Shown piece by piece: positions 11,155 through 20,584 of a stretch of DNA of 64,000 nucleotides. This stretch comes from Clostridiaceae bacterium (lineage in GTDB: Bacteria; Bacillota; Clostridia; Peptostreptococcales; Natronincolaceae). The stretch lies in contig JAFIFG010000011.1 in the NCBI GenBank assembly GCA_020832135.1, positions 1 through 64,000 on the forward strand, given 5' to 3'. A program made the translations under genes and the position numbers. The notes below the pieces were generated by a model. It had not been told where the DNA came from. It made no database searches and saw only the letters and a list, made by a program, of their open reading frames with translations. The stretch's first letter is position 1, and every line of letters begins with the position of its first letter.

Positions 11155-12336
11155 ATGAATATACATGAGTACCAAGCAAAAGAAATTATGAAGAAATATA
11201 ATATTTCCGTTCCTAAAAACAAAGTAGTATTTACAGTTGAAGATGCTGTCCAAGCAGCATCAGATTTAGGGAGCAGTATAATAGCTGTTAAAGCCCAAAT
11301 CCATGCAGGAGGTCGTGGTAAAGCTGGCGGAGTAAAGATAACTAGAAGCTTAGAAGAGACTAAGATAGCAGTAGAAAAAATTTTAGATACTACATTGATT
11401 ACTCAACAAACAGGACCTCAAGGTAAAATAGTAAATAAATTATTAATTGAAGAAGGGTTAAAGATAAAAAAGGAATATTATCTTAGCTGCATAGTAGATA
11501 GTACAATATCCAGCATTGTGATCATAGGTTCTGGGGAGGGGGGGATGGACATTGAAGAAGTTGCAGAGAAAGCACCCTATAAGGTTTTTAAAGAGATTGT
11601 TGATCCAGCTGTGGGATTGCAGCAATATCAAGCTCGGCGTCTAGCATTTAATATAGGTATGACTGAAGCATGCTTAGATGATACAGTAGAGCTTATCCTA
11701 AATGTATATCGCTTGTTTGTAGAAAAAGATTGTTCTATAGTAGAAATAAATCCTTTAATTATAACGGAAGAACAAAAAGTGGTGGCATTAGATGCTAAGA
11801 TATCCTTTGATGCCAATAGTCTTTATAGGCATCAGGATATTTTGGAATATCGTGATTTAAGTGAAGAAGATCCTAGGGAAATTCAAGCATCAAAATATGA
11901 TTTAAGCTATATTTCTTTAGCAGGCAATATTGGATGTATGGTTAATGGAGCTGGATTAGCCATGGCCACCATGGATATGATTGATTATTTTGGTGGAAAA
12001 CCTGCAAATTTTTTGGATGTTGGTGGTGGTGCTACCTCTAAAAAAGTAAAAGAAGCCTTTAAAATATTAATAGCTGATAAAAAAGTAGCGGGAATATTTG
12101 TGAATATATTTGGTGGGATTATGAAATGCGATGTTATAGCAATTGGAATTTTAGAAGCAATAAAGTTGTTAGACTTGAATATTCCATTGGTGGTGCGTCT
12201 AGAGGGCACCAATGTAGAACTGGGGAAAAAGATATTTGAATCCTCCTCATTAGATGTTATAGTAGCAAATTCCATGGAGGAAGGAGCTCGGAAGATTGTA
12301 GCATTAGTTAATGGGAAAGGAGGTGTAACAAAATGA
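11155..12336 (+). CDS. sucC: Succinyl-CoA synthetase (ADP-forming) beta subunit
   Basis: This 393-residue ATP-grasp protein is the nucleotide- and CoA-transfer subunit of succinyl-CoA synthetase, which makes ATP from succinyl-CoA. Seen: the N-terminal [30 protein letters not shown] (about 45-60), EINPL (about 198) and the C-terminal FLDVGGGA plus [13 protein letters not shown]. It overlaps sucD by four bases, so the two are translationally coupled. In clostridia the pair may serve an incomplete TCA branch or fermentation; a malate- or other CoA ligase role cannot be excluded. Confidence 0.92.
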   Translation: MNIHEYQAKEIMKKYNISVPKNKVVFTVEDAVQAASDLGSSIIAVKAQIHAGGRGKAGGVKITRSLEETKIAVEKILDTTLITQQTGPQGKIVNKLLIEEGLKIKKEYYLSCIVDSTISSIVIIGSGEGGMDIEEVAEKAPYKVFKEIVDPAVGLQQYQARRLAFNIGMTEACLDDTVELILNVYRLFVEKDCSIVEINPLIITEEQKVVALDAKISFDANSLYRHQDILEYRDLSEEDPREIQASKYDLSYISLAGNIGCMVNGAGLAMATMDMIDYFGGKPANFLDVGGGATSKKVKEAFKILIADKKVAGIFVNIFGGIMKCDVIAIGILEAIKLLDLNIPLVVRLEGTNVELGKKIFESSSLDVIVANSMEEGARKIVALVNGKGGVTK

Positions 12337-13235
12337 GTATATTAGTAGATAAAAATACAAAAGTCATTGTTCAAGGCATCACAGGGACTACAGGATTATT
12401 TCATACAAAACAGGCTATGGAATATGGAACTAACATTGTTTCAGGTGTTACACCTAAAAAAGGTGGAACAAAGGTAGAGGGAATTACAGTTTTTAATACA
12501 GTTGAAGAGGCGGTAAAGGAAACAGGAGGTAATACATCGGTAATTTATGTTCCGCCATCATTTGCGGCAGATGCAATTATGGAGGCCACTGATGCTGGGG
12601 TGGAATTAGTTATCTGTATTACAGAAGGTATTCCAATTAATGACATGATAAAGGTTAAGGCATTTATGAAGGATAAAAAAACTCGATTAATTGGACCTAA
12701 CTGTCCAGGAGTAATTACACCGGGGGAATGTAAAATAGGTATTATGCCTGGATATATTCATAAAAAAGGGCATGTTGGAGTTGTTTCTCGTTCGGGAACT
12801 TTAACCTATGAGGCAGTGCATCAATTATCTACAAGGGGAATAGGTCAATCTACAGCCGTAGGTATTGGTGGAGATCCAATCAATGGAACTAGTTTCATTG
12901 ATGTTTTAGAGGAATTTAATGAGGATGCAGAAACCTATGCTGTTATGATGATTGGAGAAATTGGGGGGACAGCTGAGGAGGAAGCTGCTGAGTGGATTAA
13001 AAAGAATATGATAAAACCAGTTGTTGCTTTTATAGGAGGTAAAACTGCTCCGCCTAGCAAGCGTATGGGGCATGCTGGAGCGGTAATATCCAATGGAAAA
13101 GGAAAGGCTTCCTCAAAGATTAAAACTCTAGAAAAAAATGGGATCAAAGTAGCACCTACTCCAAATGTAATGGGAGAAACTTTGATTACGGCTTTAAAAG
13201 AAAAAAAAATACTAGAAAGATGCATGGTTGATTAA
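12333..13235 (+). CDS. sucD: Succinyl-CoA synthetase alpha subunit
   Basis: This 300-residue subunit carries the CoA site and the phosphorylated histidine. Seen: the N-terminal [18 protein letters not shown], the CoA loop [17 protein letters not shown] and the active His loop [19 protein letters not shown]. Full length for the family (about 290-300). Start overlaps the sucC stop. A terminator follows at 13302-13344. Confidence 0.93.
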   Translation: MSILVDKNTKVIVQGITGTTGLFHTKQAMEYGTNIVSGVTPKKGGTKVEGITVFNTVEEAVKETGGNTSVIYVPPSFAADAIMEATDAGVELVICITEGIPINDMIKVKAFMKDKKTRLIGPNCPGVITPGECKIGIMPGYIHKKGHVGVVSRSGTLTYEAVHQLSTRGIGQSTAVGIGGDPINGTSFIDVLEEFNEDAETYAVMMIGEIGGTAEEEAAEWIKKNMIKPVVAFIGGKTAPPSKRMGHAGAVISNGKGKASSKIKTLEKNGIKVAPTPNVMGETLITALKEKKILERCMVD

Positions 13236-13301
13236 ATTGAAGATAGAAAATCAGTTTATACAACAGCTCATGGTATACATCAAGCCGAGTAAGGGATATA
13301 A

Positions 13302-13344
13302 GAATGATAACGTATGAATTTAGTACAATATCATTCTTTTTTTT
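13302..13344 (+). terminator. Rho-independent terminator after sucCD
   Basis: GAATGATA (13302-13309) pairs with TATCATTC (13329-13336), and a T-run follows. Confidence 0.8.
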
Positions 13345-13351
13345 GTTTAAA

Positions 13352-13365
13352 GTGATTACAATCAC
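13352..13365. promoter_or_regulatory. CRP/FNR-type palindrome upstream of the Ric gene
   Basis: GTGATTACAATCAC is a perfect palindrome of the form GTGA-N6-TCAC, about 70 bases before the ric start. This half-site spacing is typical of CRP/FNR-superfamily regulators, which include the nitrosative-stress regulator HcpR. Binding is inference. Confidence 0.5.
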
Positions 13366-13436
13366 AGCTATTTGTATCATTCTACTATAAAATATAACCA
13401 TAAGATAAATTGAAAAAAATAAAGGAGGAAAAAAAT

Positions 13437-14141
13437 ATGAAAACAAAAATTTATTCAACAGATACTATTGGTGATACAGCATCAGTTTTTCCAGGTGCAA
13501 TGGATATATTTCTAAAATACAATATTGATTTTTGCTGTGGTGGTAATAGACCTTTAATAGAGGCTATAGAGGAACAAAAGCTAAATGAAAGAGTTATTAT
13601 GGAGGAGATTAATGAAAAATATGAGGAGTTTATTCACGACAAAAAAGATCTTCAAGACTTTACTAAATATACTTCTCATGAGCTGATTGATCATATAGTA
13701 GATACACATCATGAGTATTTAAGAAATGAATTACCCCAATTAAGTAAATTAACAGCTAAAATTTTTCAAGTGCATGGGCCAACACATCCTGAACTTCTAA
13801 GAAAGGTAGATGCATTATTTCATGGTCTTAAAGATGAGCTAGAGCAACATTTAGTTAAGGAGGAAGAGGTATTATTTCCCTTAGTAAAGGCATATGAAAA
13901 AGAAAATCATGTAGAAGAAAAGACAAAAATATTAAATACAATTAAAGAATTAGAAGATGAACATGAAGCTGCAGGAACATTATTAAAGGAGTTAAGGAGT
14001 ATTACAGATGGGTATACTGTACCTGAGGACGTATGTAAGACGGTTGAGTTTACCTATAGAAAATTAGAAGAGTTAGAATTAGATCTATTTCAGCATATTC
14101 ATTTGGAAAACAATATATTATTTAAATTTTTAAATAGTTAA
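13437..14141 (+). CDS. ric: Iron-sulfur cluster repair di-iron protein Ric (ScdA/YtfE)
   Basis: This 234-residue protein repairs Fe-S clusters damaged by nitric oxide or oxidants. It has the N-terminal ScdA_N domain with the IDFCCGGNRPL motif (about residues 25-35) and a hemerythrin-like four-helix domain with histidines in HELIDHIVDTHHEYL, FHGLKDELEQHLVKEEEVLFP, EDEHEAAG and FQHIHLENNILF. The start at ATG 13437 is chosen because AAAGGAGG lies just upstream. The next genes (DUF1858 protein, unknown protein, hemerythrin-like protein) make a coherent nitrosative-stress group. Confidence 0.92.
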   Translation: MKTKIYSTDTIGDTASVFPGAMDIFLKYNIDFCCGGNRPLIEAIEEQKLNERVIMEEINEKYEEFIHDKKDLQDFTKYTSHELIDHIVDTHHEYLRNELPQLSKLTAKIFQVHGPTHPELLRKVDALFHGLKDELEQHLVKEEEVLFPLVKAYEKENHVEEKTKILNTIKELEDEHEAAGTLLKELRSITDGYTVPEDVCKTVEFTYRKLEELELDLFQHIHLENNILFKFLNS

Positions 14142-14153
14142 AATATGATAAAA

Positions 14154-14171
14154 ATCACAATAAGATGTGAT
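14154..14171. promoter_or_regulatory. Dyad ATCACA-N6-TGTGAT
   Basis: This short inverted repeat lies in the gap between ric and the DUF1858 gene. The half-sites resemble those at 13352-13365 but face the other way, so they may not be a CRP-type site. It is reported as a possible operator only. Confidence 0.3.
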
Positions 14172-14219
14172 ATATACTACAGAATATATTTCCAATGATT
14201 AGTATACTGTAGTTAACCA

Positions 14220-14272
14220 TTAAGGAAATTACATCATTGATGGAAACGTGAAGTACGGTGTAATTTCCTTAA
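14220..14272 (+). promoter_or_regulatory. Long stem-loop in the leader of the DUF1858 gene
   Basis: TTAAGGAAATTACATC (14220-14235) pairs with GGTGTAATTTCCTTAA (14257-14272), nearly perfectly, around a 21-base loop. It has no T-run, so it is not an ordinary terminator. It sits about 45 bases before the start codon of the next gene. It could stabilise the mRNA or regulate translation. Confidence 0.5.
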
Positions 14273-14316
14273 CCATAAATTGCAGGATAAGTTTAAATAA
14301 TAGGAGGTTTAAAAAG

Positions 14317-14508
14317 ATGAAAATAACAAAAAATATGACTATTGGTGAAATTATTAGAAAGTATCCCCAAGTGATAGATACACTTATGAGTTTTGGAATG
14401 GGTTGTATGGGTTGTCCTTCAGCACAGGTTGAAACTTTAGAGGAAGCAACAAAGGTACATGGTATAGATGTTGGAACGTTAGAAAAAGCATTGAATGAAG
14501 CTATTTAA
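14317..14508 (+). CDS. DUF1858 domain redox-disulfide protein
   Basis: This 63-residue protein is a stand-alone DUF1858 domain, the 'hybrid cluster protein-associated redox disulfide' type. It has the core MTIGEIIRKYPQVIDTL and the motif GMGCMGCPSA, giving a CxxC pair. The same fold forms the N-terminal part of ScdA/Ric proteins, so it fits beside ric. GGAGG precedes ATG 14317. Confidence 0.85.
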   Translation: MKITKNMTIGEIIRKYPQVIDTLMSFGMGCMGCPSAQVETLEEATKVHGIDVGTLEKALNEAI

Positions 14509-14526
14509 TATAAGGAGGATTTGATT

Positions 14527-15156
14527 ATGAGTTTATTTTTAGGGAAAATACATTATTGGCTTTATAACAAGATACTATGGTTTGAGTCAATCGAAGAGGA
14601 TTTAATGAATTGGGGACAAGAAGCTGGATTACCTATAACAGAGTGGAAAAATGAGATATACAAGAATTTTGGTATGCCAACACAAGGAAAACCTTTGGAG
14701 GATATTATAGATACATCTAATATCCATGGCTGGTTACAGGGAAAAATAGAAAGTGCAGAATTAAGACAAGCGGCTTTAGTTACAAAAATTTTAGATGTTG
14801 ATGTTGAGTATAAATATATTTTAATGAAGATTTTTACTGAGAAGGGTGTTCAAGCAGCAAAAGACTATCATGGTAATGCTACCACTCCTGAGGAAGTTTA
14901 TCATGCCCTGAATGATTTTATTCTGGAGGGAATGCCTTGTGACAGAGTAAATGAAATAATCAAGAGCAATGATCAAGAGTTTGTTTGGCATACAACAATG
15001 TGTCTACACAAACCCTACTGGGATAAGGCAAAAGGAGATGTAAATAACTTTTATGAATTGAGAGAAGCTTGGGTTACAGCTTTTGTAACTACTGTGAATC
15101 CTGAATATAAATTTGAAAAAATGCAAGAAAATATGCAGAAGATAGTAAGGAAATAA
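14527..15156 (+). CDS. Conserved hypothetical protein in the NO-defence cluster
   Basis: I do not recognise this 209-residue protein. It appears soluble and alpha-helical, rich in Trp (for example FESIEEDLMNWG, HTTMCLHKPYWDKA), with His/Cys pairs (HTTMCLH near 158-164) that could bind metal, though no known motif is complete. ATG 14527 is chosen because AAGGAGG (14512-14518) is 8 bases away; TTG 14521 is too close. It lies 18 bases after the DUF1858 gene and 17 before the hemerythrin-like gene, so it is surely part of the same transcript. Confidence 0.6.
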   Translation: MSLFLGKIHYWLYNKILWFESIEEDLMNWGQEAGLPITEWKNEIYKNFGMPTQGKPLEDIIDTSNIHGWLQGKIESAELRQAALVTKILDVDVEYKYILMKIFTEKGVQAAKDYHGNATTPEEVYHALNDFILEGMPCDRVNEIIKSNDQEFVWHTTMCLHKPYWDKAKGDVNNFYELREAWVTAFVTTVNPEYKFEKMQENMQKIVRK

Positions 15157-15173
15157 GAAGGGAGGAAAGAAGA

Positions 15174-15725
15174 ATGAATAGTATAGAGCTTATGATGGAA
15201 GAGCACAAGCACATAAAAAGAATGCTTGGAGTAATGCGTAAATATTGCTATAAAGTTTTGAAAAATGAAACAGTAGACTATAATGATTTCTTTAAAATGA
15301 TTGATTTTGTAAGAAATTATGCTGATAAACACCATCATGGAAAGGAAGAGATGCTTCTTTTTGAAAAAATGGTGGAGGAGCTTGATGCAACAGCAGAGAA
15401 GCTAGTGAATGTTGGGATGATGGTGGAACATGACCTTGGTAGATTACACATGAAGGAACTAGAAGAAGCTTTAGAGAGGGTAATAGTAGGGGATGACGAA
15501 TCAAAACTAGATGTGATTGCCAATGCTATCTCCTATACCCATCTATTATACAGACATATTGATAAGGAAGATAAACTAGTTTATAAGTATGGTGAAAAAA
15601 ATCTATCTAAAGAGACTTTAGAGTATTTAGATGTAGAAAGCAATAAGTTAGAGGAAGAAGCTACCGCCAAAGGAATACAAGAAAAATACTTAACACTAAT
15701 AGATGAACTTGAAGGTAAGTTATAA
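15174..15725 (+). CDS. Hemerythrin-like (HHE) domain protein
   Basis: This 183-residue protein is a single HHE cation-binding four-helix bundle. Ligand histidines and glutamates are seen in MEEHKHIKRML (about 8-18), YADKHHHGKEEMLLFEKM (about 43-60), MVEHDLGRLH (about 82-91) and YRHIDKEDKLVYKYGEK (about 123-139). Such domains bind a non-haem diiron centre for O2 or NO sensing or scavenging. It is last in the ric cluster and is followed by a strong terminator. Confidence 0.88.
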   Translation: MNSIELMMEEHKHIKRMLGVMRKYCYKVLKNETVDYNDFFKMIDFVRNYADKHHHGKEEMLLFEKMVEELDATAEKLVNVGMMVEHDLGRLHMKELEEALERVIVGDDESKLDVIANAISYTHLLYRHIDKEDKLVYKYGEKNLSKETLEYLDVESNKLEEEATAKGIQEKYLTLIDELEGKL

Positions 15726-15726
15726 A

Positions 15727-15783
15727 TAAAAAATCTCATGAGATAACAGTAAAACCACTGTTAAAAATCATGGGATTTTTTAC
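15727..15783 (+). terminator. Rho-independent terminator after the hemerythrin-like gene
   Basis: AAAAAATCTCATGA pairs with TCATGGGATTTTTT, with an inner AACAGT/ACTGTT stem. Confidence 0.85.
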
Positions 15784-15889
15784 GTGGAAAATCACAAGGA
15801 GACACCATATGTTACTAATTGCAATAAAAAGAACTTAGTTATACAATGGAGAGGACAATAGAAGTATTAGCAAAACAAAGGAGAATATT

Positions 15890-16975
15890 ATGGAAAAATT
15901 ACCATATCGATTACAACATTTGAATTCAGAAAAAATTTTAGCTATACAGGATAACCTTATCCAATGGTATGAAAAAAATCAACGAGATCTTCCATGGAGG
16001 AGGACAAATAATCCTTACTATATATGGATTTCTGAAATAATGTTACAACAAACCAGGGTGGATACTGTTATAGGTTATTATAATGCATTTATTGAAAAAT
16101 TTCCTCGAATAGAGGATTTGGCTAATGCTGATGAAGATCATGTATTGAAGGCTTGGGAGGGCTTAGGTTATTATAATCGTGCCAAACGACTTCAACAGGG
16201 AGCTAGAGTGATAGTTGAAAAGTATGGTGGAGAAATGCCAAAAGATTATAAAAAAATTCTAGATCTACCGGGAATAGGTCCTTATACTGTAGGAGCTATC
16301 ACCAGCATTGCTTTTCATCAGCCGATAGCTGCTGTAGATGGTAATGTGATGCGGGTTTTTTCTAGAGTATTTCATATAAAGGAAGACATTATGTTGGATA
16401 AGACTAGAAAAAATATGGAAAAAATAGGAAATTTAGTTATATCCCATAAGAATCCTTCGTATTTTAATCAAGGCCTCATGGAGCTAGGGGCTCTTATATG
16501 CACACCTACGTCACCTAAATGTGTTGCTTGTCCTTTATACAATTTATGTGAAGCAAGAAGATTAAATGTACAAGAATCATTACCTCTAAAAACTAAAAAG
16601 CCTAAACAAAAAGAAATTATAATGGAGATGGCACTGGTATGCAGGAGTGAAGATATGCTTATTACAAAAAGGCCTAAAGAGGGACTTTTAGGAGGACTAT
16701 GGGCATTGCCTTCTACAAAAAAAGATAGTGGATTAATAGATGGAGAGAGCATTCGATTAGAGCTATTGGAGAATTACGGTATAAGAGTTTCGAATATGGA
16801 ATATGTCTTAGAAAAAATTCATATTTTCACCCATATAAAGTGGAAGATGAAACTGTATAGGTTTGATTTGTTGAAAGGCAAGGAAATTGATTATCCAGAA
16901 ATACAATGGGTTAATAAGAAACAATTAGAAAACTTTGCTTTGCCGACAGCCTTTAAAAAACTTATTAAGACATAA
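15890..16975 (+). CDS. mutY: A/G-specific adenine DNA glycosylase MutY
   Basis: This 361-residue base-excision repair enzyme removes adenine mispaired with 8-oxoguanine. The N-terminal HhH-GPD domain has WRRTNNPYYIWISEIMLQQT (catalytic Glu in SEIMLQQT), GLGYYNRAKRL, LPGIGPYTVGAI and AAVDGNVMRV (catalytic Asp). The [4Fe-4S] loop has Cys spaced C-x6-C-x2-C-x5-C (CTPTSPKCVACPLYNLC). The C-terminal NUDIX-like domain (about 235-355) recognises 8-oxoG. Full length. Confidence 0.95.
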   Translation: MEKLPYRLQHLNSEKILAIQDNLIQWYEKNQRDLPWRRTNNPYYIWISEIMLQQTRVDTVIGYYNAFIEKFPRIEDLANADEDHVLKAWEGLGYYNRAKRLQQGARVIVEKYGGEMPKDYKKILDLPGIGPYTVGAITSIAFHQPIAAVDGNVMRVFSRVFHIKEDIMLDKTRKNMEKIGNLVISHKNPSYFNQGLMELGALICTPTSPKCVACPLYNLCEARRLNVQESLPLKTKKPKQKEIIMEMALVCRSEDMLITKRPKEGLLGGLWALPSTKKDSGLIDGESIRLELLENYGIRVSNMEYVLEKIHIFTHIKWKMKLYRFDLLKGKEIDYPEIQWVNKKQLENFALPTAFKKLIKT

Positions 16976-17014
16976 AAAAGCGAGTAGATGTTTTTTCATC
17001 TACTCGCTTTTTTT
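16974..17014. terminator. Bidirectional terminator between mutY and the betaine operon
   Basis: AAAAAAGCGAGTAGATG pairs with CATCTACTCGCTTTTTT around a six-T loop. It has T-runs on both strands and serves both converging genes. Confidence 0.95.
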
Positions 17015-17018
17015 ATTA

Positions 17019-17924
17019 TTATTGTAACCACTCTTGTACTTTATCTTGATTTGCATCTACCCAAATACGAGCAGATTCATTTGGATCCATACCTTCAGAG
17101 TTCATATCCATTACAGCTGAAATATCAGCATCACTCCAATTGAAGTTATCAATAATGTTATAAAGCTCTGGCATATCCTCATCTAATCCTAACCTAGCTA
17201 AAGTATGGATGTCTTCGATTGATCCAAATGATTCCTTTGGATCTTCTAAGAATTTTAATTCCCAACGACCAAATTTCCAGTGTGGAGCCCATCCAGTAAC
17301 GATAACTTCTTCTTCATTATCAATGGCATCTCTTAAAGCAGCCGCCATAACAGCATCGGTACCTTCTAATAGATTATAGTCTAAGTCATAATCTACAATT
17401 GCTGCTTCAGCTGCACTCATGATGCCAGCACCAGGATCAATACCTACAATTTGACCATCGGCAATAGTACCATCTAAATCTTCAATAGAATCAATATCCA
17501 TATACTCAGGTACTACTAAACCAATACGAGCTTCACCACTGTAGTTAGAACCTAGATCTAATAATTGACCGTCGAATTGATCCATATAGCTTTCATGTGT
17601 ATATGGTAGCCAAGCGGTTGTCATAAAGTCTAAGTCTCCACTAGCAAGCTCTTGGTATAAAAGAGCACCACTGGCATCTGTTAATGTTACATCATATCCT
17701 GCATCTTCAAGTACAGTCTTCATGACATGGGTACTTGCGATAGCACAGTCCCAAGCAACATAGCCTATTTCCACAGATCCTTTTTCCTCTACAGCTTCTT
17801 CTACTTCTGTTCCTGCATCAACATCACCAGGTTCAACATCTGCTGGTTCGTCGGCTGGAGCACAAGCAACAGCGAATACAAGAACACCAATTAACAATAA
17901 ACTCAATAACCCTTTCTTACTCAT
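17019..17924 (-). CDS. Glycine betaine/choline ABC transporter substrate-binding lipoprotein
   Basis: This 301-residue OpuAC/ProX-type lipoprotein has signal sequence and lipobox AVAC with Cys21. Its mature start is rich in Asp/Glu (about 23-48). Tryptophans that build the quaternary-amine aromatic cage are visible: YVAWDC (Trp58), TTAWLPYTH (Trp105) and GWAPHW (Trp212, Trp216). It delivers glycine betaine or a similar osmolyte to the permease encoded just before it in the operon. Last gene of the three-gene minus-strand operon. Confidence 0.9.
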   Translation of the reverse strand: MSKKGLLSLLLIGVLVFAVACAPADEPADVEPGDVDAGTEVEEAVEEKGSVEIGYVAWDCAIASTHVMKTVLEDAGYDVTLTDASGALLYQELASGDLDFMTTAWLPYTHESYMDQFDGQLLDLGSNYSGEARIGLVVPEYMDIDSIEDLDGTIADGQIVGIDPGAGIMSAAEAAIVDYDLDYNLLEGTDAVMAAALRDAIDNEEEVIVTGWAPHWKFGRWELKFLEDPKESFGSIEDIHTLARLGLDEDMPELYNIIDNFNWSDADISAVMDMNSEGMDPNESARIWVDANQDKVQEWLQ

Positions 17925-17927
17925 AAA

Positions 17928-18809
17928 CTACTCACTCCCAATTTTTTTATTTTTTTTGGCAATGCTTTGTGTAATTCTATCTAGAATCATCGCTAAAATT
18001 ACAACAGCAATACCAGCTTCAAAAGCTGAGCCAATCCATAATCTTTGGATACCGTTCCAAACTTCTCTTCCTAATCCACCAGCACCGATCATGGCTGAGA
18101 TAACAACCATAGAAAGGGATAGCATAATAGTTTGGTTAATACCCGCCATTATGGTTGACAAAGCTAGAGGTAACTGAACTTTAACTAATTTTTGTTGTGC
18201 TGTAGACCCGAAGGCATCAGCGGCTTCAATTAATTCAACAGGAACCTGACGAATTCCTAAATTGGTTAATCGAATAGATGGGGGAATTGCAAAGATAACA
18301 GTAGCAAAAACTGCTGGAACCTTCCCCATACCAAAGAAAGAAACTGCCGGTATTAAATAAACAAATGCAGGCATAGTTTGCATAAAATCTAAGATAGGCA
18401 TAATTATTCTATTAGCCATTTGTTTTTTAGCTGTTAGGATACCAATGGGAACACCTAAGGCAATAGAAATAATTGTTGCTGTTAGAACTAAAGATAGTGT
18501 AGACATGGTGGCTTCCCAAAGACCAAGGTTATAAACTAATAACAATCCTAAAAAAGACAATATAGCAGCTGCATTACTAGCTAATTTCCATGCTGCCACA
18601 GTAATTAAAGCTATGAAAATAATAATAGGAATAGCTATTAACAAGTTTTCAAACCCATTTAACGTAGCATCTAAATGCCTTGATATATAACGAAAAATGA
18701 AACGAAAATTACCAGTTAAAAAATTTATAAAAGCCTCAATAGCATCGCCTAATGGCACTTTAGTATTTAAAAAACCTAATATTTGAAGATTAAGCATTTG
18801 CATAATCAT
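17928..18809 (-). CDS. Glycine betaine ABC transporter permease
   Basis: This inner-membrane permease of 293 residues is of ProW/OpuAB type. It has about six to seven helices and the EAA-loop region ELIEAADAFGSTAQQKLVKV (about 200-219). I chose ATG 18809 (MIMQMLN) because GAGGGGAGG lies 9 bases upstream. That start overlaps the ATPase gene end by 20 bases, a sign of translational coupling. It works with the flanking ATPase and binding protein. Confidence 0.92.
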   Translation of the reverse strand: MIMQMLNLQILGFLNTKVPLGDAIEAFINFLTGNFRFIFRYISRHLDATLNGFENLLIAIPIIIFIALITVAAWKLASNAAAILSFLGLLLVYNLGLWEATMSTLSLVLTATIISIALGVPIGILTAKKQMANRIIMPILDFMQTMPAFVYLIPAVSFFGMGKVPAVFATVIFAIPPSIRLTNLGIRQVPVELIEAADAFGSTAQQKLVKVQLPLALSTIMAGINQTIMLSLSMVVISAMIGAGGLGREVWNGIQRLWIGSAFEAGIAVVILAMILDRITQSIAKKNKKIGSE

Positions 18810-19998
18810 TAGTTGTATCCTCCCCTCTTGCAAGACCAGCTAATACTGCTCCTCTAATAATAATACCCCTTAATTTATTATTTTCATCAACTACTGCAAC
18901 AGGCAGTTTAGAATCAGCTATTAAAGAGAAGATATTATTAAGGTTAGTATCAGGAGTAACGGTGGGGATATCTGTCTGAATAATGGATTCAATGCTAGTC
19001 TCATTTTCTTTTACAAGTCTAGACACATCGTCCACCATAGCATAGCCTTTAAGCTCTCGATTACGATCAATAATAAATACTCCAGAAACTTCCTCGGTTT
19101 TCATTTTTCGTAAAGCAACACGAGGACCATCTTTTTTGTAATCAACTGTAACTGGTTTAATCATAATGTCTTTAGCAGATAATACTTTAGACATATCAAC
19201 ATCTTCTACAAACTTTTCCACATATTCACTAGCGGGATTCATTAAAATGTCTTCTGGTGTACCAATTTGTACAATAACGCCGTCTTTCATCAAGGCAATT
19301 CTATCACCTATTTTTAAGGCTTCATCAAGGTCATGTGTAATAAAAATAATAGTTTTGTTCATTTTGCTTTGTAATTCTAATAGTTCATCTTGCATTTCTT
19401 TACGAATCAAAGGATCTAGAGCACTAAATGCTTCATCCATTAGTAATATATCTGGATCAATAGCTAAAGCACGTGCAAGTCCTACCCTTTGTTGCATTCC
19501 ACCACTTAATTGTGTTGGTAAATTATCTCCCCATCCATTTAGTCCAACTAATTCTAATGCTTCTAATGATTTTTGCTTTCGTACTTCTGGGTTAACTCCT
19601 TGTACCTCTAGACCATACTCTACATTTTCTAAAACTGTTCGATGAGGGAAAAGACCAAATTTTTGAAATACCATACCTAACTTACGGCGTCTTACCTCAA
19701 TTAATTTTTCAGTATCCATAGAGGTAATATCTTCATCATCAAGATAAATTTTTCCAGATGTTGCATCAATAAGACGATTTAAACAACGAATAAGGGTAGA
19801 TTTACCACTACCAGATAGTCCCATTACTACAAATACTTCGCCTTCATTCACTTCAAAACTTACGTCTGCTATTCCTACTGCCTGCTTTGTTTGTTCTAGA
19901 ATCTCATCTTTAGAAACCCCTTGTTTCAGCAATTTCAATGCCTTTTCTGGACGATTGCCGAATATTTTAACTAAATTCTCTACTCGAATTTTTGACAT
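18790..19998 (-). CDS. opuAA: Glycine betaine ABC transporter ATP-binding protein with CBS domains
   Basis: This 402-residue ATPase of OpuAA/ProV type has Walker A GLSGSGKST, Q-loop FQKFGLFPHRTV, signature LSGGMQQRV and Walker B ILLMDEAFSALDP. A pair of CBS domains follows (about 275-395), which in OpuA senses ionic strength and gates transport. The N-terminal ~50 residues are the family extension. First gene of the osmoprotectant operon; its promoter should lie in the long AT-rich gap at 19999-20584. Confidence 0.93.
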   Translation of the reverse strand: MSKIRVENLVKIFGNRPEKALKLLKQGVSKDEILEQTKQAVGIADVSFEVNEGEVFVVMGLSGSGKSTLIRCLNRLIDATSGKIYLDDEDITSMDTEKLIEVRRRKLGMVFQKFGLFPHRTVLENVEYGLEVQGVNPEVRKQKSLEALELVGLNGWGDNLPTQLSGGMQQRVGLARALAIDPDILLMDEAFSALDPLIRKEMQDELLELQSKMNKTIIFITHDLDEALKIGDRIALMKDGVIVQIGTPEDILMNPASEYVEKFVEDVDMSKVLSAKDIMIKPVTVDYKKDGPRVALRKMKTEEVSGVFIIDRNRELKGYAMVDDVSRLVKENETSIESIIQTDIPTVTPDTNLNNIFSLIADSKLPVAVVDENNKLRGIIIRGAVLAGLARGEDTTNDYANA

Positions 19999-20584
19999 GT
20001 TTTCCTATCTCACTCCTTGTCTTTTCTTACTATAAAATAGCTTGTTGCATTTTAAGATGAATTTTAATAATTGCTAATTAACAAAAAATATAAATAAAAT
20101 TAAATTCAAAAAGTAAAAGGGTAATAAAAGATCATAAAACGTACTGTAAAAGTAGTTTATGTAAGTAGAATTTCAACGAAGAATAAAACAAAAAACTTCC
20201 TTTGATACGAAAATTAATTTAGGGGAAATTGTATATTTTTTTTGTTCAAATAAAACAATTGAAATATCCTATCAAAATAATAACATAATAAATAGCTCGT
20301 TGCAAATCTAGCTTCCTTTTTTTGGTGAGATTACAGGTTTTAAACGTTGTAAAACCAATGATATATAGAAAAATAAAAAAAAGAAGCCTTTAAATGATGA
20401 CTGAAAATTATGATATGAAAATTATAGTTTTGAATTTATAGAATAATAAAACAGTTGCCCTTGAAAACATGCTATAGTTCTTTAATATATATGAGAAGAG
20501 ATGAAATTTGAAATTAATAAGTATATATGTTAGGATAGTATTTGTGTCGTCTTTTAAAGGACAAATTAGAAGGGAGTTTTATAT
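19999..20584. other. Long AT-rich intergenic region
   Basis: No gene of credible size is seen. The gap must hold the divergent promoters of the betaine operon and of the SurA-like gene. Two near-identical 13-mers are present: ATAGCTTGTTGCA at 20037-20049 and ATAGCTCGTTGCA at 20292-20304, one difference, same orientation. Their role is unknown. Confidence 0.5.

Noticed and set aside
14154-14171. Second CRP/HcpR site before the DUF1858 gene
   Set aside because: Half-sites are oriented opposite to the GTGA-N6-TCAC form; listed only as a weak dyad.
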